Origin: CAZMHJ01 sp964566075
GTDB lineage: Bacteria; Patescibacteriota; Saccharimonadia; Saccharimonadales; CAIOMD01
Direction: 5' to 3'
Assembly: GCA_964566075.1 (NCBI GenBank)
Contig: CAZMHJ010000002.1
Location: 1-56,732 of the forward strand
DNA length: 56,732 bases
The translations under genes were made by a program, and so were the position numbers. Each line of letters begins with the position of its first letter. Positions within the stretch are counted from its first letter, which is position 1. The notes under the pieces are model-generated. The model ran no database searches. It was not told the DNA's origin and saw nothing but the letters and a program-made list of their open reading frames with translations. Shown here in pieces: positions 33,038 through 41,839 of the stretch.

Positions 33038-34209
33038 AACAAATTCAAATCTTTCAGTTCATCAGGTAAAAAGCCACTTTTGTGCTTAAAATCTGCTTGC
33101 CATTCATAGCCTTTGCCATACCCTAGATCTTTCATAAGTTTGGTTGGCGCATTTCGTAAGTGCAGGGGTACCTGAGCCGTTGGTGTCACTTTAGCGGTTG
33201 CCAAGGCTTTACTCATAGCATCAGCTACCGCTCGAGATTTTTTTGCACCGGCCAGTACGGTGGCACAGTGAAACAGGTTGTACTGGCACTCAGGCATTCC
33301 AATACGTTCAACGGCCAAAAAAGTACTTACAGCAATATTGAGCGCAGGGCTGGCAGCAATACCAACGTCTTCGCTGGCAAAAATCACCATCCGACGGGCT
33401 ATAAACTTAGGATCTTCGCCAGCATCTAACATACGTGCCAAATAGTACAAGGCAGCATTAACGTCACTACCGCGCATACTTTTAATAAAAGCGCTAATAA
33501 TGTTGTAATGTTGCTCACCAGCCTTATCGTAGCCTGGTAATTTGCGTTGTGCGGCCATTTTAGCCGTCTCTACCGTGATTTTACCGTTAGTTAGCCCAAG
33601 ACACAGCTCTAGGTTACCAAGCGCTACACGGGCATCACCGCCACTGAGCTCGGCGATATAGGTAAGAGTCTTTTTATCGGCACGCTTAATTAGTTTTCGT
33701 TGTTTGAGCGCTCGCTGAAGGATGGTAACAATATCGTCGATACTGAGCGGTTCGAGTACAAGCACGCGACTGCGTGATAACAGGGGAGTGATGACTTCGA
33801 AACTTGGATTTTCTGTGGTTGCGCCGATGAGGGTAATTAAGCCGCTCTCTACATGTGGTAAAAACGCATCTTGTTGGGCTTTATTAAAACGATGGATTTC
33901 ATCGACAAACAAAACCGTGTTCATACCGAGCCGTCGGTTTTCGCCAGCATGTTTAATCACGTTTTTAACGTCGGCAATACCCGCCGCAACAGCGCTAATC
34001 TCAATAAAATCAGCTTCGACTTCTTTGGCAATAATGCGTGCCAGAGTCGTTTTACCACTCCCTGGTGGACCCCATAAAATAAGGCTAACCGGTTGTTTGT
34101 TTTTAACAATTTGGCGTAGAATTTCGCCATCACCAAGCAAATGGGCCTGCCCAATGACCTCATCGAGCGTCTGTGGACGCATTTCCTCAGCCAGTGGTTG
34201 GCTCGTCAT
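33034..34209 (-). CDS. rarA: Replication-associated recombination protein A (MgsA/RarA AAA+ ATPase)
   Basis: The product is 391 residues. Walker A GPPGSGKTT, Walker B VLFVDEIHRF and sensor GATTENPSFEV are the RarA/Mgs1/WRNIP1 signatures, followed by the helical C-terminal tetramerisation domain (YNIISAFIKSMRGSD). RarA works at stalled replication forks and gaps. I set the start at 34209 because a minus-strand TATACT (34219-34224) ends nine bases before this ATG; the longer frame from 34248 would run through the promoter. The mRNA is probably leaderless. Confidence 0.95.
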   Translation of the reverse strand: MTSQPLAEEMRPQTLDEVIGQAHLLGDGEILRQIVKNKQPVSLILWGPPGSGKTTLARIIAKEVEADFIEISAVAAGIADVKNVIKHAGENRRLGMNTVLFVDEIHRFNKAQQDAFLPHVESGLITLIGATTENPSFEVITPLLSRSRVLVLEPLSIDDIVTILQRALKQRKLIKRADKKTLTYIAELSGGDARVALGNLELCLGLTNGKITVETAKMAAQRKLPGYDKAGEQHYNIISAFIKSMRGSDVNAALYYLARMLDAGEDPKFIARRMVIFASEDVGIAASPALNIAVSTFLAVERIGMPECQYNLFHCATVLAGAKKSRAVADAMSKALATAKVTPTAQVPLHLRNAPTKLMKDLGYGKGYEWQADFKHKSGFLPDELKDLNLF

Positions 34210-34234
34210 ATACAGCCTAGTATAGCTAGTTTTA

Positions 34235-34603
34235 CTAGCTAACGACAACTGGAGCTACGGCTTCTTTTGCAACCGTTAGTGCTACTGCAGTCTGCACAAT
34301 AACCAAAATGAGCAACAGCCAATATACTTTGTTACTAATGCTTGGTTTTTTCCGCAATGCTTCACAAAAAGCTAAAATTATTAAAACAATCCCCAGCTTT
34401 ATAGCAACCGGGATCATATTGTAATCTTTTGGTGCAATACCCACCAATGTCAGACCACTGATAATTTGCCAGCGGGCGCCATTCAAAATAACACCGGTAA
34501 TACGGTGTGTTTTGGCAGTCAACTGTGCTAATAAACCACCTGCAACAGCTGCGAAACCAAGTAAATGTGAATAGAAAAGTACGTGTGTTAAAAATTCTGT
34601 CAT
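34235..34603 (-). CDS. Four-span membrane protein, 122 aa
   Basis: The product is 122 residues with four hydrophobic helices and conserved-looking His12/His17-type residues in FLTHVLFYSHLLGF near the start. The topology recalls small heme- or copper-linked membrane proteins, but no firm family can be named. It starts 4 nt after the Bax-inhibitor-like gene and is probably in its operon. Confidence 0.65.
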   Translation of the reverse strand: MTEFLTHVLFYSHLLGFAAVAGGLLAQLTAKTHRITGVILNGARWQIISGLTLVGIAPKDYNMIPVAIKLGIVLIILAFCEALRKKPSISNKVYWLLLILVIVQTAVALTVAKEAVAPVVVS

Positions 34604-34607
34604 CTGT

Positions 34608-35348
34608 CTAGTTCCTAACCTTTGCGAGCAATCGCAATATTTCTAAATATAGCCAGATAAGTGTAACGGTAAGCCCGAAAGCACCGTACCACTCAAAAAC
34701 CTTTGGAGCTTTGCTGGCTGCAGCAGTTTCAACAAAATTAAAATCAAGTAACAAGTTAAGGGCTGCGATAAAGATAACTACAAGGCTAAAGATGATGCCA
34801 AACGTACCAGAATCCCAAATAAGGGGTGCGGTAATACTAAACAAGCTGAGCACAAACGCGAGCACGTAGTACAACATGATACCCAGCGTTGCGATTAAAA
34901 TAACCGCTTTGAGTTTTTCAGTCACCTTAATAATGCGTGTTTGATACAAAAAGAGCGTTGAAAAGAAGATAACACCGGTTAGTGCAATTGCTTGCACGAC
35001 AATGTTGCCGTAAGTATCGTTTGCCCAACGCGATACCGCGCCAAGTAAAAAGCCTTCGGCGAGTGCGTATAAAGGTGCGGTGATTGGTGTCGATTTTGGT
35101 ACAAAACTGGCAATAAGCGCAAAAACTAATGCTGCAATAGACGAACCAATAAGAAGCATTGCTACACTGCCGGTAACATTACCTACTGCGCGCCATCCTA
35201 GTACACCAGTAACAGCAACGAGTAATACTAAAATAATAGTCTTAATAACCGTTCCACCGACTGTGGCGTGATTAACTGATTCAACCGCCATTACTCTATC
35301 AATGGCTTTTTTACTGAGTGCGGGGTTACCGCTGCGTTCTTGTTGCAC
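34608..35348 (-). CDS. Bax inhibitor-1/YccA-like membrane protein
   Basis: The product is 246 residues. A cytosolic head with NPALSKKAIDRV leads into seven spans including GVLGWRAVG, ALAEGFLLGAVSRW and LNLLLDFNFVE with the conserved acidic residues of this clade. It matches the Bax inhibitor-1/YccA subfamily common in Actinobacteria and CPR. BI-1 proteins are pH-sensitive Ca2+ leak channels or protease regulators; the role here is unknown. The start is GTG with AAGGAGG upstream. Confidence 0.9.
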   Translation of the reverse strand: MQQERSGNPALSKKAIDRVMAVESVNHATVGGTVIKTIILVLLVAVTGVLGWRAVGNVTGSVAMLLIGSSIAALVFALIASFVPKSTPITAPLYALAEGFLLGAVSRWANDTYGNIVVQAIALTGVIFFSTLFLYQTRIIKVTEKLKAVILIATLGIMLYYVLAFVLSLFSITAPLIWDSGTFGIIFSLVVIFIAALNLLLDFNFVETAAASKAPKVFEWYGAFGLTVTLIWLYLEILRLLAKVRN

Positions 35349-35411
35349 CTTATATATACCTCCTTAGCTTATGCATTATCGTAACCGGTAATGCCAGCAG
35401 AGGCAAGGGCA

Positions 35412-35936
35412 CTAGTTGTAATACGAAAAATGCATGGTTGTATAGATACAACCACTTGCGGGGTCAGAAGCTTCGTAAACCCCAAAATTGGTAAACATAC
35501 CAACCATAATGGCGTAGTGAGTGGGGCTTGCTACCAAGGCATCAAAGGCAGCCTGTTCGGTATCGAAGCACTTTGCAAGGTTTTCGCCAACTCTACTTGC
35601 TTTAGGCGAATCACGCCAGATATAGTCAGAAAAAGCAGTTCCATTTGGTGCATAGTGATCCCAATAATGCTGACTAATCATATCGTTGGTTTTTTGCGAA
35701 GCACTGAGACTTAAGCGACTATCAATAACTAGTGACGCCAGCCCTTTGTCGGTACGTAGCTGATTAATCTTAGCAAGGTAAAAAGACTCGCTATCAGAAC
35801 GAACCACAATACCAGGTGCCGAGGCTTTCGAGGCGCCAGCAAGCAATCGCGATGGGGTAGGTAATAAAATGACCGCCCAAAACAACACTACCGCGAGTAG
35901 TCCTGTAAATAATCTAAAATGAATGTAACGCCTCAT
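35412..35936 (-). CDS. Exported CAP (SCP/PR1) domain protein
   Basis: The product is 174 residues: an N-terminal span/signal (about 8-30) and a CAP domain with KINQLRTDKGLASL, HYWDHYAPNG and RVGENLAKCF, the usual CAP signatures with His residues for metal. CAP proteins are secreted and may bind lipids or degrade proteins or glycans. Two Cys (near 131 and 161) may form a disulfide. It has a near-consensus promoter and a hairpin-bearing leader, and AGGAG before the ATG. Confidence 0.88.
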   Translation of the reverse strand: MRRYIHFRLFTGLLAVVLFWAVILLPTPSRLLAGASKASAPGIVVRSDSESFYLAKINQLRTDKGLASLVIDSRLSLSASQKTNDMISQHYWDHYAPNGTAFSDYIWRDSPKASRVGENLAKCFDTEQAAFDALVASPTHYAIMVGMFTNFGVYEASDPASGCIYTTMHFSYYN

Positions 35937-35952
35937 AATAACTCCTAAATAG

Positions 35953-35989
35953 AAAAGACGACTCCCTCGCCAGGCGAAAGAATCGTCTT
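35953..35989 (-). promoter_or_regulatory. Hairpin in the CAP gene leader, possible attenuator
   Basis: AAGACGA (35955-35961) pairs with TCGTCTT (35983-35989), with an inner helix TCGCC/GGCGA. On the transcribed (minus) strand a short U run follows, so it could act as a terminator before the Shine-Dalgarno site. Confidence 0.55.
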
Positions 35990-35997
35990 ACAATGCT

Positions 35998-36026
35998 ATT
36001 TTAGTATATTATTTTGTTTTTGTCAA
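35998..36026 (-). promoter_or_regulatory. Promoter for the CAP gene
   Basis: On the minus strand, TTGACA (36021-36026) and TAAAAT (35998-36003) with a 17-nt spacer. Confidence 0.75.
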
Positions 36027-36063
36027 TATGTTAACAGTGGTCAGAATGTGACAAAATAGCTTT

Positions 36064-36879
36064 ATGAGCATGCCCTTACACTTTGTACTGGTTAGACACG
36101 GCGAGTCAGAAGCCAACCTGGCACGAGATTACGCTAAAAAAGGCGACGAAACACTATTTACCGAAGAGTACCGTAAACGGGCTGATCGCTTAAGTCGCTT
36201 GACACCAAAGGGTGAAGAGCAAGCATTTGCTGCAGGTAAATGGATTAAAACAAACATCTTGGATAGCTTAATCCCGGCCGGTTTTGACCGTTACTATTGT
36301 TCGCCCTATAACCGAACCATGGAAACAGCCGCCCATCTCGAACTCGAACACGCCGATTGGCGCACCTCATTTTTGCTTCGAGAACGCGATTGGGGTGATA
36401 TAGAAGGGCTAACCCGTAAAGAATTTATTGCCCAGTACCCTGACAGTGCTCGTAAACAAGAATCAGACCCCTTGCTGTGGAAGCCGCCCGGTGGCGAATC
36501 AATTATGGAAATGACCGAAACACGGGTCCGAGAAATGTATGATATGTTTCACCGTGAGCTATCAGATAAATCTGTTATTTGTGTTACGCATGGCGAATTT
36601 ATGTGGGGTAACCGCTATGCACTTGAACATCCAACTATAGAAGAATGGATGCAGTGGGAAAACGACCCAGCCGAAGATTTGCATAATTGCCAGGTGTTCC
36701 ATTACACCCGAGTCAACCCAGATACAGGCGAAATTGCCGATAATATCTCATGGTTCCGCTCGGTCGACCCATATAATCAACCAAACGAGCCAGGCGAATG
36801 GCGAGCCATAAAAAAGCGCCACTATTCCAACGAGCAATTGCTTGACTTGGCCGCACGCACTACCCGTTTGTTCGAGTAA
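36064..36879 (+). CDS. Histidine phosphatase superfamily protein
   Basis: The product is 271 residues. The catalytic LVRHGES begins at residue 8 (His10 region), followed by TPKGEEQA, SPYNRTMETA, ERDWGDIEG and VTHGEFMW with the second catalytic His. It is longer than usual, with a C-terminal extension (NISWFRSVDPYNQP). It could dephosphorylate phosphosugars or nucleotides; phosphoglycerate mutase activity is possible but less likely. A CAAAAT sequence ends six bases before the ATG and there is no Shine-Dalgarno site. Confidence 0.9.
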   Translation: MSMPLHFVLVRHGESEANLARDYAKKGDETLFTEEYRKRADRLSRLTPKGEEQAFAAGKWIKTNILDSLIPAGFDRYYCSPYNRTMETAAHLELEHADWRTSFLLRERDWGDIEGLTRKEFIAQYPDSARKQESDPLLWKPPGGESIMEMTETRVREMYDMFHRELSDKSVICVTHGEFMWGNRYALEHPTIEEWMQWENDPAEDLHNCQVFHYTRVNPDTGEIADNISWFRSVDPYNQPNEPGEWRAIKKRHYSNEQLLDLAARTTRLFE

Positions 36880-36936
36880 TATTGTGAGTCCATCATTGTG
36901 AGCGTACAATCATTGTTATTAACATAAGGATTTTGT

Positions 36937-37272
36937 ATGCGCAAAAACCAATTAGGATTTTCAATGATTGCAGTCATTGCTATCGTTGTCGTCTTAGGCT
37001 TAGCTGGTGGAGTAGGTTACTACGTCTACAGCAAAAATAAGACCACAACAACGCAAGATTCAGTTGCTTCTACTAATACAAATAGCTCTACCTCAAATAA
37101 ATCGACAGTACCTGCGGGCACATCTGCCAGCATTGATTCATTAGCCCAGCAAGATGCACAAGCAGAGTCAGCACTCGATTCTAAATACGAGCAGAGCGAG
37201 CAAAGCACCGCAAACAGTGCTAATAACGCTCAATCAAATGTAGGAGGATCAGTCGATGAATCGTCATTATAA
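36937..37272 (+). CDS. Exported Ser/Thr-rich protein with pilin-like N-terminus
   Basis: The product is 111 residues. NQLGFSMIAVIAIVVVLG at the start resembles the type IV prepilin signal (cleavage Gly/Phe, then a hydrophobic helix) but lacks the Glu at +5. The rest is a low-complexity Ser/Thr/Asn/Gln tail (about 30-111). It may be a minor pilin-like or simply membrane-anchored surface protein. It overlaps the next gene by 17 nt. Confidence 0.6.
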   Translation: MRKNQLGFSMIAVIAIVVVLGLAGGVGYYVYSKNKTTTTQDSVASTNTNSSTSNKSTVPAGTSASIDSLAQQDAQAESALDSKYEQSEQSTANSANNAQSNVGGSVDESSL

Positions 37273-38038
37273 AGCCCGTCTTGCAGGGCTTGTAGCCAGC
37301 GCCAGTGCTGTAGCAATGTTTAGTGTTGCACCAATGGCGAACGCGGTCAGCGTGCCTTCAAAAGCATCAGAACTAGCCGATAAATTTTGTACCAGCGTAA
37401 CCACAAAACTAGGTGATGTAACAAATAAAGTAAAAGACGCTCGCGATAAAGCAACATCCGCTCAAAACGACCGAGCAACTAAAATTACTGATAATCGCGC
37501 TAAATGGGATCAGGAGCTTGCTGCGAACAGAGCCAAATGGGATCAACAGCGCCAAGATAATTTTGCAAAGCTGGAGGCTAAAGCCACCACTGATGCCCAA
37601 AAAACTGCCGTCAAAACATATGAACAGACCATGACCGATGCAATAACAAAGCGTCGTGATGCAAACGATGCCGCTCGGGCTGCGTTCCGTAAAGGTGTTG
37701 ACGACGCTATCACCGCTCAAAAAAATACTGTGAATGCCCAAATTGTGATTATGCAAAACGCTATTTCTACAGCAGTTACAAATGCAGAACTAGCTTGTAC
37801 ATCCGGCAGCGCTAATGCTGCTTCTATCCGCAGCACGCTACAAACTGCTATTAAAAACGCTAAAGACACCTTCAATAACGACCGTAAAAGTGATGGAACC
37901 TTAGGAGATAAAATTAAGGCCCTCGCTCAAACACGAAACGATGCTATCAAAGCAAACGATACCGCCTTTGAGGCTACCGCCAAAGCTGCTCGCGAAGCTC
38001 TAAAAGCAGCGTTTGGCTCGCAGGCTAGTAACGTCTAA
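37256..38038 (+). CDS. Secreted Ala-rich coiled-coil protein
   Basis: The product is 260 residues. A classic signal peptide (about 1-30, ending MANA) is followed by long charged, Ala-rich helices with repeated NRAKWDQ units (about 80-98) and two Cys (near 45 and 180). It is probably an extended helical surface or periplasmic protein; there is no catalytic motif. AGGAGG lies upstream of the ATG within the preceding gene. A perfect terminator follows the stop. Confidence 0.7.
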   Translation: MNRHYKARLAGLVASASAVAMFSVAPMANAVSVPSKASELADKFCTSVTTKLGDVTNKVKDARDKATSAQNDRATKITDNRAKWDQELAANRAKWDQQRQDNFAKLEAKATTDAQKTAVKTYEQTMTDAITKRRDANDAARAAFRKGVDDAITAQKNTVNAQIVIMQNAISTAVTNAELACTSGSANAASIRSTLQTAIKNAKDTFNNDRKSDGTLGDKIKALAQTRNDAIKANDTAFEATAKAAREALKAAFGSQASNV

Positions 38039-38065
38039 ATTATTAGGGCTATCGAGTTCTAATAG

Positions 38066-38095
38066 AAAATACTCCACAAAATTGTGGAGTATTTT
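38066..38095. terminator. Perfect intrinsic terminator
   Basis: AAAATACTCCACAA and TTGTGGAGTATTTT form a 14-bp stem with a 2-nt loop; A and T runs make it usable from both sides. Confidence 0.93.
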
Positions 38096-38103
38096 CTTGG
38101 GTT

Positions 38104-38236
38104 CGGCATATATTTGGCACTATGCCAAATAGCGACCTTGCAGGCAAAACAAACTTAGTTTTGCCAACGCAACCACTTGCGTTGCAAGGGTGGCCAATGT
38201 CCACCGGGCATTGTCGTTCGATTCCCAAATAACGAC
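38104..38236. ncRNA. Cluster of perfect hairpins with a three-way junction
   Basis: Five perfect helices lie in 133 nt without an ORF: ATTTGGCA/TGCCAAAT (38112-38130); closing stem CCTTGCA (38136-38142)/TGCAAGG (38183-38189), which encloses GGCAAAAC/GTTTTGCC (38143-38165) and ACGCAA/TTGCGT (38167-38182) with at most one unpaired base at the junction; GGTGG/CCACC (38189-38205); and GTCGTT/AACGAC (38213-38236). Each can form on either strand. It sits between two terminators, and no promoter is evident. It may be an RNA, a recombination site or a DNA hairpin element. Confidence 0.5.
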
Positions 38237-38242
38237 TAATTT

Positions 38243-38265
38243 AAAAGCTCCACCATTGGTGGAGC
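38243..38265 (-). terminator. Terminator of tRNA-Glu
   Basis: GCTCCACCA (38247-38255) pairs with TGGTGGAGC (38257-38265); on the minus strand it is followed by TTTT. Confidence 0.85.
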
Positions 38266-38273
38266 CCTTAAAT

Positions 38274-38348
38274 TGGTGATCCCGAGGGGAATCGAACCCC
38301 TGTTTCCGGGATGAGAACCCGATTTCCTAACCGTTAGAAGACGGGACC
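38274..38348 (-). tRNA. tRNA-Glu (anticodon CTC)
   Basis: The gene is 75 nt on the minus strand. The acceptor stem is GGTCCCG with CGGGATC (one G-T), the discriminator is A, and CCA is encoded. The T arm is AGGGG-TTCGATT-CCCCT. The anticodon stem is TCGGG/CCCGG with loop TTCTCAT, giving CTC, which reads GAG. Confidence 0.95.
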
Positions 38349-38407
38349 ACGTCAACTAAAATTCAGACTAAATTCTAGCAAATAACAGATAAAAAGTCTA
38401 CCTCAGA

Positions 38408-40375
38408 CTAAAACAGTAATTTGCCAACGATAACCCAGCGAATCGCAAAACCTGCAATGAGCGCAAACCCAAAGAAGCCACCACCAAATAGTGCAGGCTT
38501 AGCTTTAAACTGATTAATAATTGCAACCGGTATCGCGTTTTTAACCTCAATATCTTGCGATTTTGCCACACCGTTTTCATTCAGGGTTACTGTATGTTTG
38601 CCGTTTGTCAGTTTACCCGTTTCAATCGTATTGCCATTAATTTCTTTGCCGTCAACTAACACCTCAAACTGGGCGCCTGCAACACTCGGCTGTACGACCA
38701 CATCACCCGTAACGGGGATTGGGTCCGCCGAAGGAGTTGAGCCGATTGTAATTGTTGTTACTGGTTCAGTGGGCGGTGGGGTAGGGGTAGGGGTAGGAGT
38801 TGGGCTTGGCGTGGGTGTGGGCGAAGGTGTGGGCGAAGGTGTGGGAGCAGGCGTAGATACGCTATAGGTAGTGCCATTACGAAGCGTTGAAACAAAATGA
38901 TACTGTAAATCTTGCACACTAGGGCTATTTGTCACACTAAAGGGTGATGTCACATCCTGATATTTACTGCCATTTCTACTTAGGCTTGCGTATACCGTAC
39001 CAGCTGTAAGTGGATAGGTTTTTGCATTCAACCCTGCGGGTGCACTGTATGTATACGAATTACCACCGACTTTTACCGTTATATCACCTGCAGTTGGTAA
39101 TAGACTAAGGACCTCTACCGTGTCTCTTGCAGGGCTAGAGCCACCACGTAAGCTCATTAGTTTTGTTTGGCCACCCGTTGGTTTTGCTGAGTATGGCTGA
39201 TTACGGTGTGATACATATAGCACATCACGTTTAAGCGCTGGCCAGCTACCCGTTTTGAAGCGGGTAATATAATACGATGTTATATCAAGTGGTACCCAGT
39301 TATTGTGGACCGATGGCGACACTTGGGCTCCTTCAGAATAATCGTTCCAGGTTGGAATCTGCACCCAATCGGCACCATTTATGGCTGCATTCCATGTTAC
39401 CCGTAAATTCTCAGTGTTATTTGCTTCGTCATAAATACTTTGATTGGGTCGTTCGTCCTGCATGCTCACCGGTTGCATCCAAATTTTACCTTTTGCGTGA
39501 GCATCATTCATATTGCTTGATAAACTTGCGTTAGCCGCTGGATTTCTATTACCCCAGTTACTAAAGCCATAGCTAAATGGTGCAAAGGCTGTGGCATTGG
39601 CACTGTAGTTCAAAAAACAGGGTACGAGGGCAACGTTCATGCCATAGCTATTTTTCATAATATTTACAAAGTTTTGCCACCATGCTGCGCCTTGTTTTTC
39701 GGGTGCAAATGGCGATATAACCACGCGTCCGTCTGAAAGTTTATATAATGCAGATGAGTCTTTAACGCTCCCAATTGCGGCGGTAAGGGCATTGATGTCA
39801 CCGGTTGCGGAAGCAGTACCGTCGGGCATGAGTATCATTTTGAAGGAGCTGTCAACTTGGGGTGCAGCTTGCAAAAGCAATTGAGCTCTTTGCCAATTTG
39901 CGCTCGTGCTACTGACACTCAATAAGTCAATCGTAAATCCATCAAGTCCAGCTTCAGTTGCACGCCTAACTTCTGTTTTCATATCTTCAAGTTGATAATT
40001 GTTACTAATCGGGGCCCTTGGTAGTGGTCTATCTCTTAAAAGACCACCGTAAGCAGCATGTTTGCCGCTTTCGCCATTTGGGTTCAAGTAGCCATTTGTA
40101 TAGTAGTCAGATGTCGATACTTTATTGTCGAGTGATATCGGATACGGAGTAAAGTAGTGAGCAAATACCTTTTTACTGGCAGATTTAAGTGTTGAGTTAG
40201 CTGGCAAATCAAAAGGAAGTGCAACACTAGCGGCATGAGAATCTGGTGGGGCATTTCGTCCAGCCGCAAAATAGGCAAAACCTGCGACAAATAGAGCTCC
40301 TAAAAAAAGCCACCAGTACGACTCTAACCAATGTAATTTGGCATGGACTCCTTTGTTGATTGTTTGTTTTGCCAT
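38408..40375 (-). CDS. GH71-type alpha-1,3-glucanase, cell-surface anchored
   Basis: The product is 655 residues. An N-terminal span (about 17-37) precedes a catalytic region (about 65-400) with KKVFAHYFTPYP, EAGLDGFTIDLLS, KMILMPDG, GKIWMQPVSMQDERP and TWNDYSEGAQVSP, the GH71 (mutanase) pattern that hydrolyses alpha-1,3-glucan. A beta-domain, a Pro/Thr/Ser linker (about 515-545), an Ig-like module (VLVDGKEI, NGKHTVTLNE) and a C-terminal span follow. GH71 is best known from fungi and some bacteria. Attached to the cell surface, it could open host or biofilm glucan (inference). Confidence 0.8.
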   Translation of the reverse strand: MAKQTINKGVHAKLHWLESYWWLFLGALFVAGFAYFAAGRNAPPDSHAASVALPFDLPANSTLKSASKKVFAHYFTPYPISLDNKVSTSDYYTNGYLNPNGESGKHAAYGGLLRDRPLPRAPISNNYQLEDMKTEVRRATEAGLDGFTIDLLSVSSTSANWQRAQLLLQAAPQVDSSFKMILMPDGTASATGDINALTAAIGSVKDSSALYKLSDGRVVISPFAPEKQGAAWWQNFVNIMKNSYGMNVALVPCFLNYSANATAFAPFSYGFSNWGNRNPAANASLSSNMNDAHAKGKIWMQPVSMQDERPNQSIYDEANNTENLRVTWNAAINGADWVQIPTWNDYSEGAQVSPSVHNNWVPLDITSYYITRFKTGSWPALKRDVLYVSHRNQPYSAKPTGGQTKLMSLRGGSSPARDTVEVLSLLPTAGDITVKVGGNSYTYSAPAGLNAKTYPLTAGTVYASLSRNGSKYQDVTSPFSVTNSPSVQDLQYHFVSTLRNGTTYSVSTPAPTPSPTPSPTPTPSPTPTPTPTPPPTEPVTTITIGSTPSADPIPVTGDVVVQPSVAGAQFEVLVDGKEINGNTIETGKLTNGKHTVTLNENGVAKSQDIEVKNAIPVAIINQFKAKPALFGGGFFGFALIAGFAIRWVIVGKLLF

Positions 40376-40494
40376 AATTGTTTAGTTTATAACGTGAGTA
40401 TATCATACCTCTGTTAAAAAGCTTGCTTTTTACCGTGAAAACCCAGATAATACACTTATGTTTATTGTTACGGTTACGGTGGGCTAAATCGTAC

Positions 40495-41763
40495 ATGTTT
40501 GGCTTAGGTAAAAACCAAAATAATCCGAGTACTCCAGCCAGTAGTTTGGCGAGTAATTTGCATGACCAAAAAGCAATGTCCGAAATTATTCTTGGCGCTA
40601 TTGAAGATGGTGTGATTTTAATAGATACAAACCGCTCAATACAGATGTTTAATAAAGCTGCCGAAAAAATTACCGGTTGGATTGCTAAAGATGCCATTGG
40701 CCTTGATTATAAATCTGTTATTAAGCTTGCTAATGATAAAAACGAGCCGTACACCCTCGAGCAAGATCCGCTCGATCGTATTTTTGCCGAAATCGCCCCG
40801 ATACGTGATAACGGTGCTTGGCTACAAACCAGTAGTGAAAAAACCATTGCTATTAACCTGAGCGTCAGCCCGCTCATCAACGAAGCAAACGAAATTACTG
40901 GGGCGGTCGCTGTGTTTCGTGATGTAACCTTTGAGCGTCAAGAAGAGAAGCAACGAGCCGAATTTATCAGTACCGCTAGCCACGAGATGCGTACTCCTGT
41001 TGCTGCGATTGAAGGTTATTTAGCACTTGCCATGAACGAACGTGTCTCGCGCATAGATAGCAAAGCCCGTGAATATCTAGAAAAAGCACATGCAAGCACG
41101 GAGCACCTAGGTAAATTATTCCAAGACCTCTTAACCAGTGCTAAAGCAGAAGATGGTCGTTTGCAAAACCACCCGGTTGTTATCGAAATGAGCGAGTTCT
41201 TACAGCAATTAACCGAAGATATGCGCTTTACCGCCGAAAAGAAGGGCCTTGCAGTTGATTTTGTCATTGGTGCCGACCCGGCAGCAGCGGTAAGTGCTAA
41301 GGGTGGTGGCTCAATGAAACTTATAAAGCCTCTGTACTACGTGCACGCCGACCAAGAACGGTTACGTGAAGTGATTGTTAATATATTCGATAATGCCATC
41401 AAATATACAGACGCTGGCAAAATCAGTATTGGTCTTGCAGGTGATGATAATGTTATCCAAATTCGTGTATCGGATACTGGCGCGGGCATTCCACCTGAAG
41501 ACGTTCCGCACCTATTCGAAAAATTCTATCGCGTCGACAACACCGCCACACGCACCATTGGCGGTACTGGTCTTGGCTTGTTTATTTGTCGAAAAATCAT
41601 CGAAATGTATAACGGGCGTATTTGGGTAGCAAGTGATCTAGGTAAGGGGAGCACATTCTTTATGAACCTGCCTCGAATCAGTAGCGAAAAGGCAATGGAA
41701 CTTAAAAAGAAAGAAGACGCCGAAAACCTCCCAACTGGGATTACGCAAACGACTAAAGTATAA
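40495..41763 (+). CDS. Cytosolic PAS histidine kinase
   Basis: The product is 422 residues without a membrane span. A PAS domain (about 25-150) is followed by HisKA with phospho-acceptor His near 163 (ASHEMRTPV), then the ATPase domain with NIFDNAIKYTD, DTGAGIP and GGTGLGLFICRKI. I chose ATG 40495 rather than the in-frame ATG at 40423, whose 24 extra residues look unlike protein and overlap likely promoter sequence. The response regulator gene follows after 76 nt and is the probable partner. Confidence 0.92.
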   Translation: MFGLGKNQNNPSTPASSLASNLHDQKAMSEIILGAIEDGVILIDTNRSIQMFNKAAEKITGWIAKDAIGLDYKSVIKLANDKNEPYTLEQDPLDRIFAEIAPIRDNGAWLQTSSEKTIAINLSVSPLINEANEITGAVAVFRDVTFERQEEKQRAEFISTASHEMRTPVAAIEGYLALAMNERVSRIDSKAREYLEKAHASTEHLGKLFQDLLTSAKAEDGRLQNHPVVIEMSEFLQQLTEDMRFTAEKKGLAVDFVIGADPAAAVSAKGGGSMKLIKPLYYVHADQERLREVIVNIFDNAIKYTDAGKISIGLAGDDNVIQIRVSDTGAGIPPEDVPHLFEKFYRVDNTATRTIGGTGLGLFICRKIIEMYNGRIWVASDLGKGSTFFMNLPRISSEKAMELKKKEDAENLPTGITQTTKV

Positions 41764-41839
41764 GGTGTATTAATAGGATATTGACCATGCTACAATACAA
41801 GCAAATAAGCAAAAGCGTTAAACAAGGGTACTAACGGAT

